Below are positions 56,992-64,000 of a stretch of 64,000 nucleotides of DNA, in pieces; positions within the stretch are counted from its first letter, which is position 1; the number at the start of each line of letters is the position of its first letter. The translations under genes and the position numbers were made by a program. The stretch comes from Gynuella sunshinyii YC6258 (GTDB lineage Bacteria > Pseudomonadota > Gammaproteobacteria > Pseudomonadales > Natronospirillaceae), in the NCBI RefSeq assembly GCF_000940805.1, contig NZ_CP007142.1, forward strand, positions 248,001 through 312,000, written 5' to 3'. The notes beneath the pieces were generated by a model. It had not been told where the DNA came from and did no database searches. It saw nothing but the letters and a program-made list of their open reading frames with translations.

Positions 56992-58334
56992 CCCAAAGAC
57001 TCACCGTTCAACAGATCAAGGAAAAATATTTCTCCGATCCTGACAAGGTTATTCAAGTCCGGGCAGGCGAAATTCTGTACGATGAACTGGCCTATAACCA
57101 ACGTCTTTATATTGTTTTAAGCGGTTGTATCACCGGATATATGTCCAACCGTTTTGGTGATGAATATAAGATCTTCGAAAGCATCAAAGATCAATTTGTC
57201 GGCGTGCATTCGTTCTTTTCTGAAGACCATCAGAGCTACGCCAAAATTGTCGCCAGCACCGACGCCACTCTGGCATATATCGAGGCCGACGAATTTCAGG
57301 ACCGCATGCTGGATCACGAGTTCTCCAGTTTTGTGGTTTCCCTGGCTCTGAGCGAACTCTCAGCCCGCCAGCGGTTTGCCCGCAAAGAGGCTTTCGAAAA
57401 ACAGGAGAGCATGAAGAGGCTGATGCAAGCGGACAAAATGGCAACCCTTGGACAAATGGCAGCAGGTCTCGCCCATGAACTCAATAATGCCGTTGGTGTA
57501 CTGGCCAGCAAAACCACCTGGCTGGCAGATATTGTGGCCGAATATCTGAACGAAAAAGATGCTCATCAGATGTTCCCGTTTTTTGAACAGGGGCTGCACC
57601 GCGGACAATATTTATCCAGTTCTGAAGTACGCCATAACCGCCAACAGTTTGAACGCGAGTTAAAATTTGATCATTCACTGGCACGGAAAATTGCCAAGAC
57701 AGGCCTGGCCGTCAGCGAACTGAAATCTTTAGGCACTAAAGACCTGCGCAAAGCCGCTGAACGGGTGGTGTACTACTGGGAAATTGGTGCGGCTTTCTAC
57801 GATATGGGCATCGCAGCCCGTCAGGCGACTCATGTAGTCAGTTCCGTCCGACAATTAGGCGCCCGCCACCGGCAGCACCACGATGGTGTGGAAGTCAATA
57901 AAAGCCTGCATGAGGCACTGGCTATTTTAAGCAGCATGCTTAAGAGTATTCGTTTGGAACTCAAACTCGAAGATCCGTTACCCGAAGTGTTCGGCAGTGG
58001 CGGCGAACTGATGCAGGTATTCGTTAATCTGATCAAAAATGCAGCGGAAAGTCTGACCGCCAACAATACCGAATCACCGACGCTATGGATTTGTTCTCAT
58101 CTTAACCAGAAACAGATAGAGGTTACGATCAAGGACAACGGACCGGGTATTCCGAAATCCATTCAACATAAGATCTTCCGACCGAACGTATCCACGAAAG
58201 TGGAAGGGCTGTCGTTTGGACTCGGGCTCGGGCTCTCCATTGTTCAGCGCCTGGTGGAGGGTCATGGCGGTTCGATCCAATTGAACAGCGAACCAGGCAA
58301 TACAGAATTCAAAGTCATACTACCGGTGAATTAA
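56988..58334 (+). CDS. Histidine kinase with N-terminal cyclic-nucleotide-like domain
   Basis: 448 residues, no membrane helices. Residues 15-130 form a cyclic-nucleotide-binding-like beta roll, but the phosphate cassette reads FFSEDHQSYAKIVA, without the usual Arg of cAMP binders. H163 lies in the H-box LGQMAAGLAHELNNAVGVL. The N-box Asn351 (LIKNAAES), G1 DNGPGIP and G2 GLGLGLSIV follow. H163 to N351 is 188 residues, about 75 more than a typical HisKA kinase; the extra part contains a helical basic insertion (about 185-260). Starts inside the stop of the DASS carrier; the response regulator follows one base later. Confidence 0.9.
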   Translation: MTQRLTVQQIKEKYFSDPDKVIQVRAGEILYDELAYNQRLYIVLSGCITGYMSNRFGDEYKIFESIKDQFVGVHSFFSEDHQSYAKIVASTDATLAYIEADEFQDRMLDHEFSSFVVSLALSELSARQRFARKEAFEKQESMKRLMQADKMATLGQMAAGLAHELNNAVGVLASKTTWLADIVAEYLNEKDAHQMFPFFEQGLHRGQYLSSSEVRHNRQQFERELKFDHSLARKIAKTGLAVSELKSLGTKDLRKAAERVVYYWEIGAAFYDMGIAARQATHVVSSVRQLGARHRQHHDGVEVNKSLHEALAILSSMLKSIRLELKLEDPLPEVFGSGGELMQVFVNLIKNAAESLTANNTESPTLWICSHLNQKQIEVTIKDNGPGIPKSIQHKIFRPNVSTKVEGLSFGLGLGLSIVQRLVEGHGGSIQLNSEPGNTEFKVILPVN

Positions 58335-58335
58335 T

Positions 58336-58821
58336 ATGAAAAACATCAACATCATTTGTGTAGACGACCAGCGGGAAGTACTGAACACCATCGCCGAAGA
58401 TCTCAAAATCTTCGAACAACAAGTAAACATTGAGGAATGCGAGTCGGCTGAAGAGGCTCAGGAAGTCATGGAAGATCTCGATAGCCAGGGTGATCTGATT
58501 GCTTTGATCATCAGCGATCATGTTATGCCGGACAAAACCGGAGTTGATTTCCTCGCTGATGTCAAAGCAGACGGTCGGTTTGTCCAAACCAAAAAAGTCC
58601 TTTTGACCGGATTGGCAACCCACCAGGATACCATTACTGCGATCAACCAGGCTGGCATTGACCACTATATCGAGAAACCCTGGAAACAGGCAGAGTTACA
58701 AAAAACGGTTCGGGAACTGCTGACGCATTATATTTTTAACGCTGGTCTGGACTATCAGAAATATCTGGAAATTCTCGATAAGGATATTGTATTCAGTCGA
58801 TTGCAGAACAGTACAGGTTGA
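58336..58821 (+). CDS. Single-domain response regulator
   Basis: 161 residues. CheY-like receiver: acidic pair D10-D11, phosphoacceptor D61 in IISDHVMPDKTG, T91 in LLTGLA, K114 in YIEKPWK. About 40 residues follow with no known output domain (LTHYIFNAGLDYQKYLEIL). It starts one base after the kinase stop. With no DNA-binding part, it may act by protein contact or as a phospho-relay. A DASS carrier, kinase and receiver form one transcription unit, suggesting the carrier feeds or receives the signal. Confidence 0.9.
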   Translation: MKNINIICVDDQREVLNTIAEDLKIFEQQVNIEECESAEEAQEVMEDLDSQGDLIALIISDHVMPDKTGVDFLADVKADGRFVQTKKVLLTGLATHQDTITAINQAGIDHYIEKPWKQAELQKTVRELLTHYIFNAGLDYQKYLEILDKDIVFSRLQNSTG

Positions 58822-58899
58822 GGTTTTGACGTCTTACCGGAAATTAAGGCAATGGCAATATCGGCTATCCCTGCGACAGAGAATAGAGTCTGTGCTACA

Positions 58900-59211
58900 T
58901 CAGACACTCCCTTCCTTTTCCACCACCAGCACCCTGGCTTCGCCGATAGGGTGCGCCACATGTTCGGTACCAATCGTGGCATAAAACAGATCACCTGCAG
59001 ACAGGCGATGAACATACTCATGACCATTCTGACGATAATGCATATCCACTTCACCATCGAGCACTACAAACACTTCCTCACCATCATTGACATGCCATCG
59101 ATAGGGCTGATCAGTCCAGTGTAACCGGGTGGTGATTCCATTCATGTTGGCAATGTCCAAAGCTCCCCAGGCACGATCAGCGACAAAGTCTTTAGCCTTG
59201 ATAATCTTCAT
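58900..59211 (-). CDS. Cupin-domain protein
   Basis: 103 residues from the ATG at 59211 (MKIIKAKDFV). A single small cupin: motif 1 around YRWHVNDGEEVFVVLDGEVDMH and motif 2 with AGDLFYATIGTEHVAHP. His residues suited to metal binding are present. Small cupins act as sugar-phosphate or metal-binding enzymes or sensors; no role can be assigned. It starts 16 bases after the YadG-like ATPase stop, in the same transcription unit. Confidence 0.82.
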   Translation of the reverse strand: MKIIKAKDFVADRAWGALDIANMNGITTRLHWTDQPYRWHVNDGEEVFVVLDGEVDMHYRQNGHEYVHRLSAGDLFYATIGTEHVAHPIGEARVLVVEKEGSV

Positions 59212-59227
59212 TCGAACATCATCCTCA

Positions 59228-60181
59228 CTATGATGAGACAGTGCTGCCTGTGTCCTGTTGCTGCGAACGAACCAGACTGACAAAAATTTCTTCCAAAGAA
59301 CTTTCCCGTGTTTGCAGGTCTTTAAAGTCGATGCCATGGTCACCCAGCAAACGCAACAACTCGGAAATACCGGAATGATCACTTTGAGAATCAAAGGTAT
59401 ATATCAGCTGATAACCATCGTCAGCCAGCGTTAACTTATAGTCTTTCAATGTTGCCGGAATAGCGTCCAAGGGCTCTTTCAGTGCCAGCCTCAGTTCACG
59501 TTTACCCAGCTTCTGCATCAGTTGTTTTTTATCATCCACCAGGACAATTTTGCCTTTATTAATGACCCCGATGCGATCCGCCATTTCTTCGGCTTCTTCA
59601 ATGTAGTGAGTGGTCAGAATAATGGTCACACCATTTTCGCGCAGACCACGAACCATCTCCCACATATCACGACGCAACTCCACATCCACTCCAGCAGTCG
59701 GTTCATCGAGAAACAGGATTTTAGGTTCGTGAGATAGAGCTTTGGCAATCATCAATCGCCGCTTCATGCCGCCTGACAATGCCATTATGCGGGAATCCTT
59801 TTTCCCCCACAGGGACAGGTCCCGCAATATTTTTTCGATATATTCCGGATTTGGCGCTTTACCAAACAAACCGCGACTGAAATTGACGGCACCCCATACG
59901 GTTTCAAACGAATCGGTCGATAATTCCTGAGGCACCAGTCCGATTTTGCCTCGCGCCTGCCGATAATCACGCAGCACGTCATGCCCATCGGCCAGAACCT
60001 GGCCACTGGACGGATTTACGATGCCGCAGATAATACTGATCAGCGTCGTTTTACCCGCGCCATTCGGCCCCAGTAACGCAAAAATCTCGCCCGCCTCGAT
60101 CTCCAGATCGATCTGATTCAGTGCCTGAAAACCACTGTCATATATCTTGTTTAACTGCTTAATGGAAATGATAGCTGCCAT
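59228..60181 (-). CDS. ABC-2-type exporter ATPase (YadG-like)
   Basis: 317 residues. Walker [15 protein letters not shown]-loop [15 protein letters not shown], signature [11 protein letters not shown], Walker [13 protein letters not shown] and the C-terminal 90-residue domain of YadG/NodI-type ATPases. E. coli YadG works with the permease YadH encoded next to it; here the downstream gene is a cupin instead, and no ABC-2 permease lies nearby on this unit. Either the permease is elsewhere or the pair at 61.2-63.4 kb serves both. Confidence 0.9.
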   Translation of the reverse strand: MAAIISIKQLNKIYDSGFQALNQIDLEIEAGEIFALLGPNGAGKTTLISIICGIVNPSSGQVLADGHDVLRDYRQARGKIGLVPQELSTDSFETVWGAVNFSRGLFGKAPNPEYIEKILRDLSLWGKKDSRIMALSGGMKRRLMIAKALSHEPKILFLDEPTAGVDVELRRDMWEMVRGLRENGVTIILTTHYIEEAEEMADRIGVINKGKIVLVDDKKQLMQKLGKRELRLALKEPLDAIPATLKDYKLTLADDGYQLIYTFDSQSDHSGISELLRLLGDHGIDFKDLQTRESSLEEIFVSLVRSQQQDTGSTVSS

Positions 60182-60248
60182 GCCCGCCCCGCCGTCGAAA
60201 TCTCATGTGAAGGTAGGCATGGTAACACGGTTTTTCGGCGCTCAACGG

Positions 60249-60644
60249 CTACATTTTATGTTCCTGAGCCTTGATGCCATTGTGCTCCTGAGTTTCCCGG
60301 ATAAACGCCAGCAAAGCGGTCATCTCCATAAAACCAATCTGAGGTTGCGGAGGCATATTGCCATAGGACCAATGGTGCTGTTGAACACCATTTTTAATCG
60401 CCCGATAAAACGCTTCGTTACTGTGATGACCGGGGTTATAAAATGAATGGATCAAAGGCGGACCCGACGGAGTTCCCTGGGCATTGACGCCATGGCAGGC
60501 AGCGCAATTCTGATTGAAGACCTGCTGCCCGTATTGGCCCTTTTCAGTGAGATCACCGATTTTGACGTCCACGTGCCCCCGGTCATGGTTAGCCAGAACA
60601 ATAGCAGATATCAGCATCAACGCTGATACGATAAGTATACGCAT
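60249..60644 (-). CDS. Periplasmic cytochrome c
   Basis: 131 residues with signal peptide (MRILIVSALMLISAIVLA). One heme c site, CAACH (47-51), in a class I cytochrome fold, with an axial Met candidate in GNMPPQPQIG near 95. The C terminus is rich in His, Gln and Lys. Likely an electron carrier of the periplasm or membrane surface. Separate unit upstream of the YadG-like gene and downstream of the Cys/Met-rich peptide gene. Confidence 0.87.
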   Translation of the reverse strand: MRILIVSALMLISAIVLANHDRGHVDVKIGDLTEKGQYGQQVFNQNCAACHGVNAQGTPSGPPLIHSFYNPGHHSNEAFYRAIKNGVQQHHWSYGNMPPQPQIGFMEMTALLAFIRETQEHNGIKAQEHKM

Positions 60645-60686
60645 GATTTGTTTTCCTAAATGATCAATGGATAGATTAAAAATAGC

Positions 60687-60986
60687 TCAGGAAAACAGGA
60701 TCGGAGGATGAAAGATGTCAGCCGGCAGATGGCCGGGCTGTGGAGACGTAATGGTCGGGTAGGATACTGCCTGCAATTGAATCAGAGAATGACATGAGTG
60801 CAATATTGAAGCCTGCGAAAGCTGGCAACATGTCTGCTGACAGGCACTGCCATCATCAGCACCCTGGCAACCATTCATGGTGGTCATCTCCATGGCATGG
60901 GTCATCACTGAAGCATTGCCCGCCTCAGCAAAAGCTGGTTGCACAAACAATAATGCCAGCAATCCCAATAACCATATGTAACGCAT
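60687..60986 (-). CDS. Secreted Cys/Met/His-rich small protein, possible copper binder
   Basis: 99 residues from the ATG at 60986; a GTG three codons earlier is possible. Signal peptide MRYIWLLGLLALLFVQPAFA. The mature part begins with Met- and His-rich VMTHAMEMTTMNGC, then CQGADDGSACQQTCC and a second SILHSCHSLI, giving six Cys. Composition resembles small periplasmic copper-handling proteins, but I know no exact family. Next to a cytochrome c on the same strand, so a heme or copper theme is plausible. Confidence 0.65.
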   Translation of the reverse strand: MRYIWLLGLLALLFVQPAFAEAGNASVMTHAMEMTTMNGCQGADDGSACQQTCCQLSQASILHSCHSLIQLQAVSYPTITSPQPGHLPADIFHPPILFS

Positions 60987-61229
60987 AACGAACACATCAC
61001 CCCCGTCAGAAGCAGAAATATTACCGGGAGAGAAATATTCAAACAACCGCTGAATACAGATCTCTCTAGATCGGACTGTGTTATGGAATCGGGGTCTCAA
61101 TTCAGCGGACAAAAACAATCCCTGATTCACACAGGAATAGTCAGACCTCCGCTCACTCATCACTTAAGCCCTTAACTATTTGGGAACAGGGCAGACTGAA
61201 AAAACCATTACAACTTTTTGACTGAATAT

Positions 61230-62333
61230 CTACTCCAGCCTCCGGGTAAAAAACCATCCGGCAATAGACAACGTGACCAGCCCGATCACCAGCAATGGCC
61301 AGGTATTCATCCATACCTGTTCAAACGGCATGTTCTTGAGAAACAGCCCTTTGATCGTAATCAGACTGTGTTTGAGCGGATTGGTCCAGGTAAGCGTCTG
61401 CAACCAGTCCGGCATATTCTCAATCGGGGCGGCATAACCGGACAGCGTAACGGCCGGTACCATAAACAAAAACGCACCCAATATTGCCTGTTGCTGAGTT
61501 TTGGAAATGGCGGATATGAACAGACCAACACCCACCACCGCCATCACAAATGTAAACAGTACCAGCAGCAGCCAGAGGAATGACCCGGTAAACGGAATCT
61601 TAAAAACCCCTACGGCAAATCCCCAGATCACCATCCCTTCTGCCAACCCCACCAGTACCGCCGGCACGGTTTTACCCACCAGAATTTCCCACGGCATGAG
61701 TGGTGACACCAACAATTGATCAAACGTGCCCAGTTCACGCTCTCTGGCTACCGACAGCGCTGTGACTATCAGAGTAATCAACATGGCCAGAATCGCCACC
61801 AGCGACGGTACCGTGAACCACAGATATAACAGATTCATGTTGAACCAGTTACGCCCCACCAACACCGTCGGCAATACATCACCGCCCTGCTCAAAACGGA
61901 CTCCCGAACTGTAACCATTTACCAGCTGAGTAATATAACCACTGACTATTTGCGCGGCATTGGAGCGACGGCCATCCAGGATAACCTGCAGATTCGCTAC
62001 CTGACCTCGCGCCAGCTGTCGGGAAAAATCCTGCGGGATCAAAATAGCAGCCATGACTTTTTGTTCGTCAATCAGCGGATGCAACGCCTGCAGACTGTTG
62101 ACCATTTGAATACGGGTAAACGTGGGAGACGCGGCAAGCCGTTGTACGAGTTCATAACCATGTTTGCCGGCATCCTGGTTATAAATGGCCAGTGAAACAT
62201 TTTTGACTTCCAGGGTGGCTGCAAAACTGAACACCAGTAATTGCAGAATCGGCGGTGCAATCAGTACCACCCGCCCGCGGGGATCGCGAAACAACGCCAG
62301 CAGCTCTTTGACAATCAGCGCATAGATTCTCAT
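61230..62333 (-). CDS. ABC-2-type permease (second of pair)
   Basis: 367 residues of the YhhJ/DrrB-like ABC-2 membrane family. One N-terminal helix, a large periplasmic domain (about 40-170), then five helices, including the WEILVGKTVPAVLVGL amphipathic stretch. Homologous in plan to the permease gene just upstream, whose stop its start overlaps by 4 bp. With the partial ATPase at the right edge, it makes an exporter related to RbbA/YhiH-YhhJ systems, usually with an HlyD-type adaptor gene nearby, here outside the window. Confidence 0.9.
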   Translation of the reverse strand: MRIYALIVKELLALFRDPRGRVVLIAPPILQLLVFSFAATLEVKNVSLAIYNQDAGKHGYELVQRLAASPTFTRIQMVNSLQALHPLIDEQKVMAAILIPQDFSRQLARGQVANLQVILDGRRSNAAQIVSGYITQLVNGYSSGVRFEQGGDVLPTVLVGRNWFNMNLLYLWFTVPSLVAILAMLITLIVTALSVARERELGTFDQLLVSPLMPWEILVGKTVPAVLVGLAEGMVIWGFAVGVFKIPFTGSFLWLLLVLFTFVMAVVGVGLFISAISKTQQQAILGAFLFMVPAVTLSGYAAPIENMPDWLQTLTWTNPLKHSLITIKGLFLKNMPFEQVWMNTWPLLVIGLVTLSIAGWFFTRRLE

Positions 62334-63448
62334 ACATCCAACCTCTTGACGGTTTTCCGCGCTGTGAGAACGAAAAACACCAGGCCGATGAACACCATAA
62401 CGCCCATGCAGGAAAGCAGTAACGGCCAGATATTTCCACTGAGAAACAACGTTTGCAGGCTGGTCACAAAATAGCGGGCCGCAAACACATGGCTGAGTAT
62501 ACGCACCGGCAACGGCATGGAGCTGATCTCAAAGATAAATCCAGACAACATAAATGCAGGAAGAAAGGCTGACATTAACGCCATCTGCGAAGCTACAAAC
62601 TGATCCTTGGCCACCGATGAAATCAACAACCCCTGACCCAAAGCTCCGAGCAGGAAGACAGAGGTGGCGGCCGTCAGTGCCAGAAACGATCCCCGGAATG
62701 GAACTTCATACCAGAATGTCGCCACCACCCAACATACCACCATCGATCCCATGCCAAGCAGATAATAAGGAATAAGCTTACCCAGCAGGATCTGACTGAT
62801 TGAAACCGGCGTGGCCATCAACGCCTCCATGGTGCCCCGTTCCCATTCGCGGGCAATCACCAGTGCGGTCAGCAGAGTACCAATCAGTGTCATGATGATG
62901 GCAATCGAACCGGGGATCAGAAAATTACGGCTGCGCAGTTCGGGATTAAACCAAAAGCGGTTATCGAGTCTGATCAAAGAAGGCGTCAGATCAATACCAC
63001 GATCCCGTATCTGATGGTCCAGCCAGACCAGATAAACACCGTTGACATAATTCTGAACAAAGGAGGCTATGTTCGGCTCTGATCCATCGGCAATCACCTG
63101 AATGCTGGCACTGCGGCCATCCAGAATGGCATCGGCCACCAGATTCTGTGGTACCACTACAATACCGCGGATCTCTCCAGCCACCAGCTGTGGTTCGAAC
63201 TCCCGTCGGTCATGACCAATTTCAACCTCCAAAAAACGAGAGGAGGTAAAGGTTTCCACGAGACTGGAAATGCTCGGAGACATATCCTCCAGGACCACCC
63301 CGATACGGATACGATTGCTATCGAGGTTAACGCCATAGCCAAATATGAATAACAGCACCAACGGCAACACAAAGGCGATCAGAATAGCGCTCGGATCACG
63401 CATGATCTGTAGCATTTCTTTGCCAATCAATGCCAGTAACCGTCTCAT
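62330..63448 (-). CDS. ABC-2-type permease (first of pair)
   Basis: 372 residues, same family and topology as its neighbour: helix, periplasmic domain, then REWERGTMEALMATPVSISQI before the membrane bundle. Overlaps the ATPase gene upstream by 4 bp and the next permease by 4 bp, so the three are translated as one operon. Substrates of such exporters range from drugs to lipids; not assignable. Confidence 0.9.
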   Translation of the reverse strand: MRRLLALIGKEMLQIMRDPSAILIAFVLPLVLLFIFGYGVNLDSNRIRIGVVLEDMSPSISSLVETFTSSRFLEVEIGHDRREFEPQLVAGEIRGIVVVPQNLVADAILDGRSASIQVIADGSEPNIASFVQNYVNGVYLVWLDHQIRDRGIDLTPSLIRLDNRFWFNPELRSRNFLIPGSIAIIMTLIGTLLTALVIAREWERGTMEALMATPVSISQILLGKLIPYYLLGMGSMVVCWVVATFWYEVPFRGSFLALTAATSVFLLGALGQGLLISSVAKDQFVASQMALMSAFLPAFMLSGFIFEISSMPLPVRILSHVFAARYFVTSLQTLFLSGNIWPLLLSCMGVMVFIGLVFFVLTARKTVKRLDV

Positions 63449-64000
63449 GCCGCCCCCTCTTCTACGACCGGATTGTTGTCATAATCCCGAACCAGCGTAA
63501 TAAATGCCTCTTCCAGCGTAGAGGATTCGACGCCGGACAAGTTTGAAGCCTTAAGTTTCAAATCATCCGGACTACCGGTAGCAATATTGTGTCCCCGATA
63601 TATCAGCCCGATACGGTCACAATATTCCGCTTCATCCATGAAGTGAGTGGTCACCATGACCGTCACCCCTTTCTCAACCATGGCATTAATGTGCATCCAG
63701 AATTCACGCCGGGTGATCGGGTCCACCCCCGACGTTGGTTCATCGAGAAATAACACGTCAGGTTGATGCATGACTGCACACGCCAGTGCCAATCGTTGTT
63801 TGTACCCTAATGGTAGTGAGCCGGCAGTCATCTTCAGATAGGGGGCAAAATTGAAAATATCCGTCATCAGTTCAATCTGATGCCGGCGGCGTTTACCCGA
63901 GAGCCCATAGAGACCGGCAAAAAACCTTAAATTCTGCAATACACTCAGATTAGTGTAGAGGGAAAAAGACTGGGCCATGTATCCAATGCGTGCACGCGCT
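63445..64000 (-). CDS. ABC exporter ATPase, C-terminal part (continues past the right edge)
   Basis: The frame is open to the window end. The visible 185 residues run from the Q-loop region (ARIGYMAQSFSLYTNL) through signature SLPLGYKQRLALA, Walker B VLFLDEPTSGVD and the C-terminal half (VTTHFMDEAEYCDRIG). The signature is GYKQR, a variant of the usual SGGQ, as seen in some DrrA/YhiH-type ATPases. Upstream domains, and possibly a second ATPase or adaptor, lie outside. Same operon as the two permeases. Confidence 0.85.
   Translation of the reverse strand, partial: ARARIGYMAQSFSLYTNLSVLQNLRFFAGLYGLSGKRRRHQIELMTDIFNFAPYLKMTAGSLPLGYKQRLALACAVMHQPDVLFLDEPTSGVDPITRREFWMHINAMVEKGVTVMVTTHFMDEAEYCDRIGLIYRGHNIATGSPDDLKLKASNLSGVESSTLEEAFITLVRDYDNNPVVEEGAA

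Noticed and set aside
61218-61583. 121-residue plus-strand frame antisense to an ABC-2 permease gene
   Set aside because: Very rich in His, Gln, Arg and Tyr as expected of a shadow; no ribosome site or family.
1-64000. CRISPR arrays, insertion sequences, prophage or integron features
   Set aside because: No regularly spaced direct repeats, transposase or integrase frames, or terminal inverted repeats were seen on either strand.

Overview
The window looks like chromosomal DNA of a marine-type gammaproteobacterium of moderate GC, perhaps near Oceanospirillales/Hahellaceae/Reinekea. This placement is inferred from the mix of MetZ, AceK, FabB, OhrR, carAB-greA, MMT-type sugar uptake and YidE; no rRNA marker is present to confirm it. 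I see no rRNA, tRNA, insertion sequence, prophage or CRISPR array.

Layout. 0-7 kb: a heme-oxygenase-like diiron enzyme overlapping an MFS carrier, metZ behind a structured leader, a GlxA-type AraC regulator, and a lone aceK. 7-9.6 kb: a complete ECF biotin importer (bioM-bioN-bioY), with a terminator-like RNA structure just before bioY, then a small basic protein gene whose own terminator lies inside the reading frame. 9.5-11.5 kb: a divergent XRE regulator and unknown membrane protein sharing one palindromic operator. 11.4-17.5 kb: inositol-phosphatase family protein, carA, carB, greA. 17.5-24 kb: membrane AraC regulator, secreted hydrolase, DUF805 protein, FapA-like protein, then ohr-ohrR with two nearly identical operators and an HxlR regulator. 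24.3-29.9 kb: amino-acid ABC permease and binding protein (no ATPase nearby), a LysR regulator and divergent gabDT. 29.9-39.8 kb: two chemoreceptors flanking a MarR regulator, two aldo/keto reductases and a sugar-efflux carrier; a gene-free 1.2 kb lies in between. 39.9-48.3 kb: a sugar-use block (GH3 glucosidase, TetR, ChvE-GguA-GguB importer, AraC). 48.4-51.5 kb: gamma-glutamylcyclotransferase-like protein, a 32-residue membrane peptide, HxlR, and a lone FabB. 51.8-58.8 kb: YidE-type transporter, CoA-disulfide reductase/rhodanese fusion, SLC13/DASS carrier, sensor kinase and single-domain response regulator. 58.9-64 kb: cupin, YadG-like ATPase, cytochrome c, a Cys/Met-rich secreted peptide, and an ABC-2 exporter running off the right edge.

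Themes: nutrient import (biotin, sugars, amino acids, dicarboxylates) with local regulators, thiol/peroxide defence, and chemotaxis. The most unusual signals are the non-stop small gene at 9353-9568 (ArfA-like logic), the RNA element before bioY (8634-8711), the metZ leader, and the carrier-kinase-receiver module at 55.6-58.8 kb, whose kinase has an enlarged dimerisation region and an atypical cyclic-nucleotide-like sensor.
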